DNA of 64,000 nt from CALGDE01 sp964655355 (GTDB lineage Bacteria > Cyanobacteriota > Cyanobacteriia > CACIAM-69d), in contig CAZZMD010000016.1 of NCBI GenBank assembly GCA_964655355.1, positions 1-64,000 of the forward strand, read 5' to 3'. The position numbers were made by a program, and so were the translations under genes. Shown piece by piece: positions 1-8,392 of the stretch. The notes beneath the pieces were generated by a model, which was not told the origin of the DNA, made no database searches, and saw only the letters and a list, made by a program, of their open reading frames with translations. Every line of letters begins with the position of its first letter. Position 1 is the first letter of the stretch.

Positions 1-4
1 CAGC

Positions 5-3000
5 ATGGGAAAGATTGTCGGCATTGACCTCGGTACCACCAACTCTGTTGTCGCGGTGATGGAAGGCGGCAAACCCATGGTCATTGCCAATGCGGAGGGG
101 ATGCGCACCACGCCGTCGGTGGTGGGGTTTAGTAAGGATGGGGAGCGGGTTGTGGGTCAGCTTGCCCGGCGTCAGGGGGTGCTGAATCCGCAGAATACCT
201 ATTATTCCCTGAAGCGATTCATCGGTCGGAAGTATAACGAGCTGGACCCGGACACCAAGCGGGTGTCCTATACCATCCGTCGGGGGGAGACCGGCAATGT
301 GCGGGTGGATTGTCCCAAAAAGGAAAAAGACTTTGCGCCGGAAGAGTTGTCGGCGATGGTCATTCGTAAATTGGCGGATGACGCGGAGCGGTATTTGGGG
401 CAGCCCATTACCGGCGCGGTGATTACGGTGCCGGCATACTTTAATGATTCCCAGCGCCAAGCCACCCGGGATGCGGGTCGGATCGCAGGACTAGAAGTAA
501 AACGGATTTTGAATGAGCCCACGGCAGCATCCCTGGCCTATGGTCTGGATAACGATCGCAGCCAAACGGTGCTGGTGTTTGACCTGGGGGGCGGCACGTT
601 TGATGTGTCCATTCTGGAGGTGGGGGACGGCGTATTTGAAGTGCGCTCCACCAGTGGGGATAGTCAGCTGGGGGGAAATGATTTTGACCAGCAGATTGTG
701 GATTGGCTGGCGGAACAGTTTTTAGAGCGCGAAGGCATTGACCTACGGCGCGATCGCCAATCTTTGCAGCGGCTAATGGAAGCGGCGGAGAAGGCAAAAA
801 TCGAGCTGTCGGGGGTAGGGGTCACCGATATCAATTTGCCGTTTATTACCGCCACCGAGGACGGGCCAAAACATTTGGAAACCCGACTGACCCGAGCCCA
901 GTATGAAGGCCTATGTATCGACCTACTGAATCGACTGCGGGGGCCCCTGAAACAGGCCTTTATCGATGCCAATTTGCGCCCGTCTCAGATTGATGAGGTG
1001 GTGTTGGTGGGGGGCTCCACCCGGATGCCGATGGTGCAGGATATGGTGCGGACCTTGGTGGGGCTGGAGCCCAATCAAAATGTGAACCCTGATGAAGTGG
1101 TGGCCGTGGGGGCGGCGGTGCAGGCGGGGATTTTGGCAGGGGACGTCAAAGATATTTTGCTGTTGGATGTGACGCCGCTGTCCATGGGATTGGAAACCAT
1201 TGGCGGGGTGATGAAAAAACTAATTCCCCGGAATACGACCATCCCCGTGCGTCGATCCGATATTTTCTCCACCAGCGAGAATAATCAAACCCTGGTGGAA
1301 ATCCATGTGCTCCAAGGGGAGCGGGAAATGGGGGTGGATAATAAATCCCTGGGACGGTTTAAATTAACGGGAATTCCGCCCGCGCCCCGGGGGGTACCCC
1401 AGGTGCAGGTGGCGTTTGATATTGACGCCAATGGCATCCTGCAGGTGACCGCCATGGATAAGACCACCGGGCGGGAGCAGAGCATTATTATTCAGGACGC
1501 CTCCACCCTCAGCGACGAGGAGGTGGAGGAGGCTATCCAGGCGGCCCAGGTCTATGCGGATGAGGATCGGGCCAAGCGCGATCGCGTGGAAAAACGCAAT
1601 CGAGCAGAAGCATTAATTGTCCAGGCGGAGCGGCAGTTGCGGGAAGCGACCCTAGATTTTGGCATGCAGTTTGTGGAATTCCATCGGCGGGGCATTGATG
1701 CCGCCAGCCGGGGGCTACGGGAGAGTATTTCCCGCAATGACGACATGGCGATCGACCGTGCCCAGGCAGAGCTACAGGATGCCCTCTACGAACTCAGCCG
1801 GGAAGTACGAGAACGCTATGCAGAAGAGGACGATGATGATCTGTTCGGCTCCATCAAACGCACATTCCAGGAAGGGCGAGAGTCCGTGGCGTCTAGCCTG
1901 AGCGGTTGGGGCCTCGACGACGAATTTGATGACTACGGTGGCTACGGTAATTACGGGGCGAACTATGGCGCAAATCAGGGGGGCAATCCTTACCTGAATA
2001 ACCGCTACGACAATAATCGCTACGACAATAATCGCTACGGCACCGACAATTTCGGCGGCGATCGCTTTGGACGGGATGCCTACGGTCGGGATAGCGGCGG
2101 CAGGCCTCGGGATGGCTATGGGGATGCGGCCGGGGGAAGAACCGGCGATCGCTTTGCCCCCAACGGCCCCAGCTACGGCAATGACTATGGCACAGACCAA
2201 CGGCGGCGCGATCGCGGTGGATTAGGGGATCCTGGTCCCGGTGGTGGATTTGACGGTGGTTTTGGGGATGATTACCGTCAACCTCGCCCCACCCGACGCC
2301 CCCCTCAGCAGCCACCCCGCCAAGGGCCCGATCCCTATGGCAGTCCGCCCCCCACGTGGGACGAATCCCGGCGATCGCCCCAGCGACCTCCGGAGCCCTC
2401 CCGGCGATCGCCCCAGCGGCCGCCTGCCCCGTCCTCGGATCCCTGGGGTCAGGATCGCAGTAGCGGGAAAAAGCCCCCCCTCTTTGATTCTGATAATTTG
2501 CCCAAGTCCCCCAGAGGACCTGCCAGTCCCCCTCCCCCGGTCAACCCTCCCCCGGCCAGCCCTGCCCCTGCCCCTCTCCCTGCCTACGATCAGCAGGATG
2601 ATCCCTGGGCAACGCCCCCCGCAGAACCCCGGCGATCGCCCCGCAGCCAACCCCGCAGCCAACCCAATGGCCAGCCCAGTCCTCCACCCAACGGCACCAA
2701 CGGCCAACGCCGGTCAATGCCGCCTCGGGATGCCCGGGATATCCGTGATGCCCGTAGGACTGCGCCAGACACTGCGTCAGGCATGGCCCCAGACACGGCG
2801 CCAGAAATCGATCCCTATAGCGGGACCCCACGACGAGGCAATGGGGCGGCAGAGCGATCGCCGTCGCCCTACGGTGAGCCCTATGGTGACGAAAGACGGT
2901 CCCCCCGCCAATCGCCACCGCCCGCCGAGTCCCCCCGCAATGCCCGCCCCAGTCGATCGACGCCCCCGCCCTATCGTGCGGCCCCCGATGCGGACCCCTA

Positions 3001-3034
3001 TGATGATTGGGATGACGATGACGATTGGTTCTAG
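5..3034 (+). CDS. dnaK: Hsp70 chaperone, DnaK3-like, with long disordered tail
   Basis: ATP-dependent chaperone of 1009 residues. The nucleotide-binding domain starts at once with GIDLGTTNS (residues 6-14), followed by DLGGGTFDVSIL and VVLVGGSTRMPMVQ, the three Hsp70 signatures. The DVKDILLLDVTPLSMG linker and substrate-binding domain follow up to about residue 540, then a helical lid to about 640. The remaining 370 or so residues are low complexity: first Asn/Tyr/Gly/Arg-rich with NNRYD repeats, then Pro/Arg/Ser-rich, ending in an Asp-rich DDDDDWF. Ordinary DnaK is about 630-640 residues, so the tail is far beyond normal. Cyanobacteria carry several DnaK paralogues, and DnaK3 is the one with an extended C-terminus; from memory it lies next to a dnaJ gene and associates with thylakoid membranes, hence the DnaK3-like call (inference). 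A DnaJ gene follows immediately. Confidence 0.93.
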   Translation: MGKIVGIDLGTTNSVVAVMEGGKPMVIANAEGMRTTPSVVGFSKDGERVVGQLARRQGVLNPQNTYYSLKRFIGRKYNELDPDTKRVSYTIRRGETGNVRVDCPKKEKDFAPEELSAMVIRKLADDAERYLGQPITGAVITVPAYFNDSQRQATRDAGRIAGLEVKRILNEPTAASLAYGLDNDRSQTVLVFDLGGGTFDVSILEVGDGVFEVRSTSGDSQLGGNDFDQQIVDWLAEQFLEREGIDLRRDRQSLQRLMEAAEKAKIELSGVGVTDINLPFITATEDGPKHLETRLTRAQYEGLCIDLLNRLRGPLKQAFIDANLRPSQIDEVVLVGGSTRMPMVQDMVRTLVGLEPNQNVNPDEVVAVGAAVQAGILAGDVKDILLLDVTPLSMGLETIGGVMKKLIPRNTTIPVRRSDIFSTSENNQTLVEIHVLQGEREMGVDNKSLGRFKLTGIPPAPRGVPQVQVAFDIDANGILQVTAMDKTTGREQSIIIQDASTLSDEEVEEAIQAAQVYADEDRAKRDRVEKRNRAEALIVQAERQLREATLDFGMQFVEFHRRGIDAASRGLRESISRNDDMAIDRAQAELQDALYELSREVRERYAEEDDDDLFGSIKRTFQEGRESVASSLSGWGLDDEFDDYGGYGNYGANYGANQGGNPYLNNRYDNNRYDNNRYGTDNFGGDRFGRDAYGRDSGGRPRDGYGDAAGGRTGDRFAPNGPSYGNDYGTDQRRRDRGGLGDPGPGGGFDGGFGDDYRQPRPTRRPPQQPPRQGPDPYGSPPPTWDESRRSPQRPPEPSRRSPQRPPAPSSDPWGQDRSSGKKPPLFDSDNLPKSPRGPASPPPPVNPPPASPAPAPLPAYDQQDDPWATPPAEPRRSPRSQPRSQPNGQPSPPPNGTNGQRRSMPPRDARDIRDARRTAPDTASGMAPDTAPEIDPYSGTPRRGNGAAERSPSPYGEPYGDERRSPRQSPPPAESPRNARPSRSTPPPYRAAPDADPYDDWDDDDDWF

Positions 3035-3061
3035 AGGCGATCTGCGCTGGATTTGAACGGA

Positions 3062-4069
3062 ATGGAAAATTTTCGGAATTACTATCAAATTCTTGGCATC
3101 ACCTCAACGGCGACCAATGATGAGATCAAGCGGGCATTTCGGCGGCTCGCCCGCACCTGTCATCCGGATTTAAATCCGGGGGATAAGGTCGCCGAGGAAA
3201 AATTCAAGGCGATCGGGGAAGCCTACGAAGTCCTGTCCGATGCCAGCCGTCGGGCCCAATATGACGAGTTCAGCCGCTATTGGAATCAGAAGGGATTTCA
3301 GGGCAAGGGCGGCCGCAAAAAAGCCCGAGCAAAATCAGCCCGATCGCCCCGACCGGTAGCCCGCCCCAGCGATCGCGTGGCGACGGAAGTCCCCCCCACC
3401 GATATGGACTTTGGGGAGTTTGCGGACTTCAATAGTTTTGTCGATCGCCTCCTGGAGCGCCGTCCCCCCCAACGCACCACGCCCCCTCAGCCCGGCACCA
3501 AGGATTATTACCGCCCCGGCAATACCCGCACCTCCTATACGGTCAACGCCCGCAAGGGGCGGGATGCGGAAGCGCGGCTGACCATTCCCCTAACGACGGC
3601 CTATACCGGTGGCCGGGAGCGCATTCGATTGGAAGATGGGCGATCGCTGGAGGTCAGTATGCCCCCCGGCTTAGTCACCGGGCAGCGGGTCCGCTTAAAA
3701 AATCAAGGAATCAACGGCGGCGATTTATACTTAAAAATTACTGTCGCGCCCCATGACTTTTTCCGGCTGGATGGGATGGATTTATATTGCCAAGTGCCGG
3801 TGACGGTGCCCGAAGCCGTATTGGGGGGAGCGATCGAGGTGCCCACGTTAGATGGTTGGGTGAAGATGACCCTGCCGCCGGGGGTCCGCCAGGGGCAACG
3901 GCTACGCCTGTCCAACAAGGGCTATCCCATCGAGGGTGATCGCCGGGGGGATCAAATTGTGGAAGTGCAGATCCAAATCCCCAGCGCCCCAACGGACGGA
4001 GAAAAAGACCTCTATCAACAACTCCGAACCCTGGACCAATCCAACCCCCGAGGACAGTTGCCCGTATAA
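3062..4069 (+). CDS. DnaJ-type co-chaperone without zinc finger (CbpA-like)
   Basis: Hsp40 co-chaperone, 335 residues from the ATG at 3062 (an upstream in-frame TTG at 3053 is possible but less likely). The J domain covers about residues 5-70 with the HPD motif at His34-Pro35-Asp36, which stimulates the ATPase of the partner Hsp70. A basic linker rich in Arg/Lys/Pro follows, then two DnaJ C-terminal substrate-binding domains (about 160-320). No CxxCxGxG repeats are present, so it is a type II (CbpA-like) protein. It starts 27 bp after the dnaK stop, so the two are almost certainly one operon and a dedicated chaperone pair, like the dnaK3-dnaJ pair of other cyanobacteria. Confidence 0.9.
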   Translation: MENFRNYYQILGITSTATNDEIKRAFRRLARTCHPDLNPGDKVAEEKFKAIGEAYEVLSDASRRAQYDEFSRYWNQKGFQGKGGRKKARAKSARSPRPVARPSDRVATEVPPTDMDFGEFADFNSFVDRLLERRPPQRTTPPQPGTKDYYRPGNTRTSYTVNARKGRDAEARLTIPLTTAYTGGRERIRLEDGRSLEVSMPPGLVTGQRVRLKNQGINGGDLYLKITVAPHDFFRLDGMDLYCQVPVTVPEAVLGGAIEVPTLDGWVKMTLPPGVRQGQRLRLSNKGYPIEGDRRGDQIVEVQIQIPSAPTDGEKDLYQQLRTLDQSNPRGQLPV

Positions 4070-4092
4070 CGCCTCTGGCCTTGGGCTGAATT

Positions 4093-4129
4093 CGTAAGCG
4101 CTGGGGAAAGATAAGCGTTACGATTTTTT
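4093..4129 (+). terminator. intrinsic terminator of dnaK-dnaJ operon
   Basis: CGTAAGCGCT (4093-4102) pairs with AGCGTTACG (4114-4122) with one bulged base, and six T follow at 4124-4129. It lies 24 bp after the dnaJ-like stop. Confidence 0.7.
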
Positions 4130-4205
4130 ATGATTAGGGCTGGCCAGGGAAAGATTTCGGCCGGACGGTTCCTCGGTCGAAGGGTTTCCGGTAAAGTTCT
4201 AAATT

Positions 4206-4952
4206 ATGAAAGCAACCGATGATACTGCCCTTTTAAATTTTGACGAGGCGTTCGAAAGCCCGCTCGATCAGTTATCTGATGCCGACTCGCCGTTACCCAA
4301 TGCGGATGAGATGTTGGCATTACTCGACTCCAGCGATTCTGAAGAGCGCATTGTCGCCGCCCGAGCCTTTTGCGAGTTGGAAGAGGAGCGAGCGATCGCG
4401 CCGTTAATTCAGCTCTTGGACGATCCCTGTGCCCTGGTGCGAGTGAGCGCCGCCTATGCCCTCGGTCGCAATATTTCTGAGGCGGCGATCGCGGCCCTGG
4501 TGGAGCGCTATGACCGGGAATGGAATGGTTATGTGCGGAAGGGCATCGTGTGGGCTCTGGGCACCTGTCAAAGTTTCCAGACGGTGGCGCCCCTTCTCAA
4601 AGCATTACGGACGGATATTGCAGCGGTACGGCTGTGGGCGGCGAGTTCCCTGGGTCAGATCGGAGAAACCGATTACGAGAGCGCGGTGAAAGCCGTGCCG
4701 CCGTTGATTATTGCCCTGCGCCAGGATCCGGTGCCGGCGGTGCGGGGGAATTGCGCCTGGTCGTTGGGTCAGCTCTGTCGGGATTTACCGTCGAATGCGA
4801 TTTATGCCGGTGCCGTCGATGCATTAATCGAGGCGCTGGTGGAGGATGAAGAGCTTGGGATTAAGGATGATGCGCGATCGGCGCTGTTGAAGTTGGGGGA
4901 TGCCCGCGCCCTGCAAATCATCGAAGAACTGGAACAGGAAGGTTGGCTATAG
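4206..4952 (+). CDS. HEAT-repeat (PBS-lyase-like) protein
   Basis: 248 residues. After an acidic leader of about 35 residues come roughly six degenerate HEAT repeats of 30 residues each, e.g. ERIVAARAFCELEEERAIAP, VRVSAAYALGRNISEAAIAA, VRLWAASSLGQIGE and VRGNCAWSLGQL. These alpha-helical solenoids occur in phycobilin lyases of the CpcE/PecE type and in many scaffold proteins. No phycobilisome gene is adjacent, and the protein lacks a paired CpcF partner here, so lyase function should not be assumed. It has its own leader downstream of the chaperone terminator and precedes petG by 115 bp. Confidence 0.8.
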   Translation: MKATDDTALLNFDEAFESPLDQLSDADSPLPNADEMLALLDSSDSEERIVAARAFCELEEERAIAPLIQLLDDPCALVRVSAAYALGRNISEAAIAALVERYDREWNGYVRKGIVWALGTCQSFQTVAPLLKALRTDIAAVRLWAASSLGQIGETDYESAVKAVPPLIIALRQDPVPAVRGNCAWSLGQLCRDLPSNAIYAGAVDALIEALVEDEELGIKDDARSALLKLGDARALQIIEELEQEGWL

Positions 4953-5067
4953 CCCCATTGTGGCTGGCTGACCATTCACCGTAGCAATCTCGTAGCAATG
5001 CCAGCGCGGAAACGGTCTGACTGCTACAATCAGAAGTCAAAATCAGACTTTTGAGAGGATTGTTGCT

Positions 5068-5181
5068 GTGGTTGAGCCTTTATTGGTCGGTATTGTTTTG
5101 GGGCTAATTCCCGTCACCTTGGCTGGATTGTTCGTCGCGGCCTACCTGCAGTACACCCGTGGTAATCAGTTCGATCTGTAG
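5068..5181 (+). CDS. petG: cytochrome b6f complex subunit PetG
   Basis: Small subunit of 37 residues starting at GTG: VEPLLVGIVLGLIPVTLAG, then LFVAAYLQYTRGNQFDL. It is one transmembrane helix followed by a short polar tail. The length and nearly every residue match PetG of other cyanobacteria and plastids. The protein stabilises the cytochrome b6f complex in the thylakoid membrane, which passes electrons from plastoquinol to plastocyanin or cytochrome c6. A purine-rich GAGAGG lies about 12 bases before the start. It is transcribed alone and faces purE. Confidence 0.95.
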   Translation: MVEPLLVGIVLGLIPVTLAGLFVAAYLQYTRGNQFDL

Positions 5182-5255
5182 ACCCTGTAGACCTCAATGG
5201 GGTTCGGGCGTTTAAGCGTCCCAAGCCACCTAAGAAATTTTCCCGAGTAAGGGGC

Positions 5256-5296
5256 AAGCCGACGCACTAAGGACTTTGATCCGGCGGCGTCGGCTT
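5256..5296. terminator. hairpin between convergent petG and purE
   Basis: AAGCCGACGC (5256-5265) and GCGTCGGCTT (5287-5296) form a perfect 10-bp stem with a 21-base loop, placed between two convergent genes. There is no long T run, so termination strength is uncertain. Confidence 0.5.
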
Positions 5297-5321
5297 CTGT
5301 GTGGGCATTTTGCGTGGCTCT

Positions 5322-5849
5322 CTACATTTGCGCCAGATAGTCCCTATACCCCAGCTGCTCTAGATTGGTTTGCTTATCCATCACCATATCCTTCAGGCGA
5401 TCGCGATAATCCTGCACCCGGTCGAGCAATGGGGGACGCTGGCACGCCAAGATCTGCACCGCCAAAAGTCCGGCATTTTGAGCATTGCCGATCGCCACCG
5501 TCGCCACCGGAATCCCCCGGGGCATTTGCACAATGGAATGGAGGGAATCCACGCCCCCTAAATGCCGAGTCGGCACCGGCACGCCAATAACAGGCAACGG
5601 CGTCAACGCCGCCACCATTCCCGGCAAATGGGCCGCACCCCCCGCCCCCGCAATAATCACCTGAATCCCGCGATCGCGCGCTGAGCGAGAATACTCCACC
5701 ATCCGATCCGGCGTCCGGTGGGCCGATACAATCGCCACCTCCGTCGCCACTTGAAACTCTTCGCAAATGGCGATCGCCGCCTGCATCACCGGCAGATCGG
5801 AATCGCTGCCCATAATGATCCCGATTTCCGCCGCACCCGCTTCAGCCAT
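5322..5849 (-). CDS. purE: N5-carboxyaminoimidazole ribonucleotide mutase
   Basis: 175 residues. It converts N5-CAIR to CAIR in de novo purine synthesis, in the cytoplasm. The family signature GSDSDLPVMQAA near the N-terminus and VSAHRTPDRM are intact; these form the phosphate- and substrate-binding loops of class I PurE. GAGGAAHLPGMVAALTPLPV is the typical central block. The length fits the family (about 160-180). No purK lies next to it in this window. It is convergent with petG. Confidence 0.95.
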   Translation of the reverse strand: MAEAGAAEIGIIMGSDSDLPVMQAAIAICEEFQVATEVAIVSAHRTPDRMVEYSRSARDRGIQVIIAGAGGAAHLPGMVAALTPLPVIGVPVPTRHLGGVDSLHSIVQMPRGIPVATVAIGNAQNAGLLAVQILACQRPPLLDRVQDYRDRLKDMVMDKQTNLEQLGYRDYLAQM

Positions 5850-5929
5850 ATTTTCGTCTCCCTAACCAGGACAACTACACGGTGCACGAGACACCCCATA
5901 CACGGGTTTCAAGTCTACTTTGCCAGTCC

Positions 5930-7129
5930 CTAAGACCCAAGACCCAAGCCCTTCAACAGCGGCTGGGTGAGCCAGTTTAAGCCCACCTTGACCTGGTGTT
6001 CAAAGGACGGCATTCGGTAGAGATAAACCAGCCGCCGCGCCGCATAGGCCAACGGTCCATCCAACGTCAGCCCCAGCCCCGTCAACGTCGCCTCCGTATT
6101 CCCGAGCGCCAGCATCTCCCCTAAATTCTGATAGCGGAAATCCAAAGATGGGCGATCGCCCAGGGACGCCCACACATTCCACGCCACATAATCCGCCTGT
6201 TGGATCGCCACCTGCCCCGTCGACGGCACTAATTCACCGTCCTTATCGCGACTTTCCGCCAAATCCCCCAGGGCAAAAATATAGGGATCGCTCGTCCGCA
6301 ACGTCGCATCCGCCTTCACCTGCCCCCGATCATTCTTCTCCAAGGGTAGCGATCGCACCAACTCCGGGATCCGCGTCCCCACGGTCCACAGCACCGCATC
6401 CACCGGCAACGACTCCACCTCTCCGCGAAACACCAGGGTAATCGTATCCGCCGTAATCCCCTCCACCGTCGTCTCCCAATCGATCCAAACCCCACGCTTC
6501 TCCAGGGCCACATCCGCCGCCTGACGATTAAAGTCCGGCGAATTGCTCAAAATCTTGTCCGACATCTCAATAATGCGCAGTCGACCGCGATCGCCCAGCC
6601 GGTCCGCCAGCTTACAGGCCAACTCCACGCCGCTATAGCCACCGCCCACAACCGCGACCCGAATCTTATCCTGGTCCGACTGTTCCAACGCCCGCAGCCG
6701 ATCTTCTAGGCGATAGGCATCCTCCAGCGATCGAAACGGGATGGCATGGTCCGCCGCACCGGGCACCCAATCCATCGGCGTCTCCCCCCCCAACCCCAAC
6801 ACCAGGCGACTGTAGGGCAACACCTCGCCCCCCACCAGGGTCACCGTCCGCGCGCCCGCATCCACCGCCGTCACCGCATCCTGAACAAACCGCACCGGCG
6901 TATTCGACAACACCTCACTGTAGGGCGGGGCCACCTCCCAGGTCTGCAACTCCCCCGTCATCAACTCATAAAGCAACGGCAAAAAGACAAAGCGATCGCC
7001 CCGATCCACCAGGACAATCTCCGGCAGCCCCTGTTCCCAATCCAACTCCGACAGCCGCAACGCCGTATACAACCCACCGAAGCCCCCCCCCAGAATCACG
7101 ATTCGATTCGCATCCGTCGCAGCCGCCAT
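5930..7129 (-). CDS. ndbB: type II NAD(P)H dehydrogenase, NdbB-like
   Basis: FAD-dependent pyridine nucleotide-disulphide family oxidoreductase, 399 residues. The N-terminal FAD-binding fold is seen as RIVILGGGFGGLYTALRL (residues 9-26). A second Rossmann motif for NAD(P)H is VAVVGGGYSGVELACKL near 160, and the second FAD block is IFALGDLAE near 290. From memory the sequence resembles the cyanobacterial NdbB branch (Slr1743 type; plant NDC1), which reduces demethylphylloquinone during vitamin K1 synthesis, rather than respiratory NdbA/NdbC. That assignment is inference; the NDH-2 family call is secure. The C-terminus (RRLVYLYRMPSFEHQVKVG) may be membrane-associated. Confidence 0.8.
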   Translation of the reverse strand: MAAATDANRIVILGGGFGGLYTALRLSELDWEQGLPEIVLVDRGDRFVFLPLLYELMTGELQTWEVAPPYSEVLSNTPVRFVQDAVTAVDAGARTVTLVGGEVLPYSRLVLGLGGETPMDWVPGAADHAIPFRSLEDAYRLEDRLRALEQSDQDKIRVAVVGGGYSGVELACKLADRLGDRGRLRIIEMSDKILSNSPDFNRQAADVALEKRGVWIDWETTVEGITADTITLVFRGEVESLPVDAVLWTVGTRIPELVRSLPLEKNDRGQVKADATLRTSDPYIFALGDLAESRDKDGELVPSTGQVAIQQADYVAWNVWASLGDRPSLDFRYQNLGEMLALGNTEATLTGLGLTLDGPLAYAARRLVYLYRMPSFEHQVKVGLNWLTQPLLKGLGLGS

Positions 7130-7201
7130 AGGGAAACCACCAAAAATTAAAGACTATCCACCCGCCGGGACACTCAATATCGTGCCCGACCCCCCACTCA
7201 T

Positions 7202-7229
7202 GCTAACGAAAAACCGCTAACGAAAAACC
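7202..7229. repeat. two tandem 14-bp repeats
   Basis: GCTAACGAAAAACC occurs twice in a row between the ndbB-like gene and the gene ending at 7281. No function is apparent. Confidence 0.8.
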
Positions 7230-7280
7230 AATCAATCGCAGCACCGGCATCCTAGCAGTGCAAACATCACCGGGCAGCCA

Positions 7281-8354
7281 TCACAGGGCATAGACCCGTC
7301 CATCCACCAGCAGCCGGCAAATCTTTTTGGCTTGCAAATACGAACCCGTCTTAAGAAACACGCCACTATCGGGCACCTTAATCACCCGCTGATTCCGCGC
7401 CGAAAACCGCCGAGCAATGCGGTGATTATCAAACACCGGCAGCGTCTTCAAATCCGCCTCATCATCCGGGACCACCCCCAACTCCCGAAATTCCTTCAGG
7501 GGGCGGGTAATCAACTCTGCAGACCGGTCCACCACCAAATAGCAGGGATTGGGCAAGGACACGTCGGCAAACGGGAAGATCTGTAGAGGCCCCTCAGACT
7601 CAACGTCGACCCATCCGTCGCCGTCCTCATCGTCCCCATCCTCATCCCCGTCGTCATCCTCATCCTCATCATCGTCCCCATAGTCATCATCCAAAGAGGA
7701 CCCCTCATCCAAATCCTCGTCCAGTAGATCCGACTCATCCCCCTCCTGATCGTCATCGGCCACCGCCGCCACAGGATTGCCCTCTTCCTCGAGATCATCC
7801 GTCTCCTCAAGGCGATCGCCCGCTTCAACCTCCGGCGTCGACGGCGCAGAAGACCGACGGCGCACTCGACGACGCGGGGATTTTCCTGCCGTAGTCTCCT
7901 CCTCAGCCTCTGACTCTGCCGCTAAATCTGGCGTGGAGTTATCCTCCTCAGCATCAGGCGAGCCGCCTGACGCCTTAGCCGTCTTAGCAATCACAGGGCG
8001 AGGCGTACTCCGCTTCCGGGTTCGTCTTGACTTCGATTGGTCATCCGACGAGGCACCACCCGACGAAGCATCATCCGACGAACCGTCGGAACTATCCACC
8101 GATTCAGATTGCTCGGCTTGATCGGCCTTAGAACGCGATCGCCGCTTGCGGTCCTTCGTTTTAGGGGAAGCCTGGGGGGCAGCCGTCTCCGACTCGTCCG
8201 ATGGCGGCTGAGCATCAAGCTGCCGCAATATCCGGCTAATCGTCGACGCACTCACCCCAAAGGTTTTCGCCAAGCTAGCCATAGTGACACCACCTCTCCC
8301 ATAGGAAGAGGCAATCTCTTGCTTCTCAGAATCAGAGAGTCGTTTAGGTGTCAT
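7281..8354 (-). CDS. HTH-domain protein with hyperacidic linker
   Basis: 357 residues in three parts. Residues 1-50 form a helix-turn-helix of the resolvase/transposase kind (LAKTFGVSASTISRILRQLD). Residues about 50-255 are low complexity: a Lys/Arg/Ser-rich stretch, then a very acidic segment dominated by Asp and Glu. Residues 255-357 form a compact domain (FPFADVSLPNPCYLVVDRS to the end) that I do not recognise. It is probably a DNA-binding regulator conserved in cyanobacteria, but no target is evident. It starts 38 bp after the stop of the membrane-protein gene upstream on the same strand, so the two are likely co-transcribed. Confidence 0.75.
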   Translation of the reverse strand: MTPKRLSDSEKQEIASSYGRGGVTMASLAKTFGVSASTISRILRQLDAQPPSDESETAAPQASPKTKDRKRRSRSKADQAEQSESVDSSDGSSDDASSGGASSDDQSKSRRTRKRSTPRPVIAKTAKASGGSPDAEEDNSTPDLAAESEAEEETTAGKSPRRRVRRRSSAPSTPEVEAGDRLEETDDLEEEGNPVAAVADDDQEGDESDLLDEDLDEGSSLDDDYGDDDEDEDDDGDEDGDDEDGDGWVDVESEGPLQIFPFADVSLPNPCYLVVDRSAELITRPLKEFRELGVVPDDEADLKTLPVFDNHRIARRFSARNQRVIKVPDSGVFLKTGSYLQAKKICRLLVDGRVYAL

Positions 8355-8392
8355 TAAGGTCAGCTCGGTAAGTCAAATGCAGCAGATGTCCG

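Noticed and set aside
2241..3056. 271-codon plus-strand frame and several minus-strand frames over the dnaK tail
   Set aside because: They lie within a GC-rich, repetitive coding stretch, have no family motif, and reflect the low-complexity codons of dnaK.
4206..4952. Phycobilin lyase CpcE/NblB
   Set aside because: HEAT repeats alone do not prove it, and no phycobiliprotein or CpcF gene is adjacent, so only the repeat family is called.
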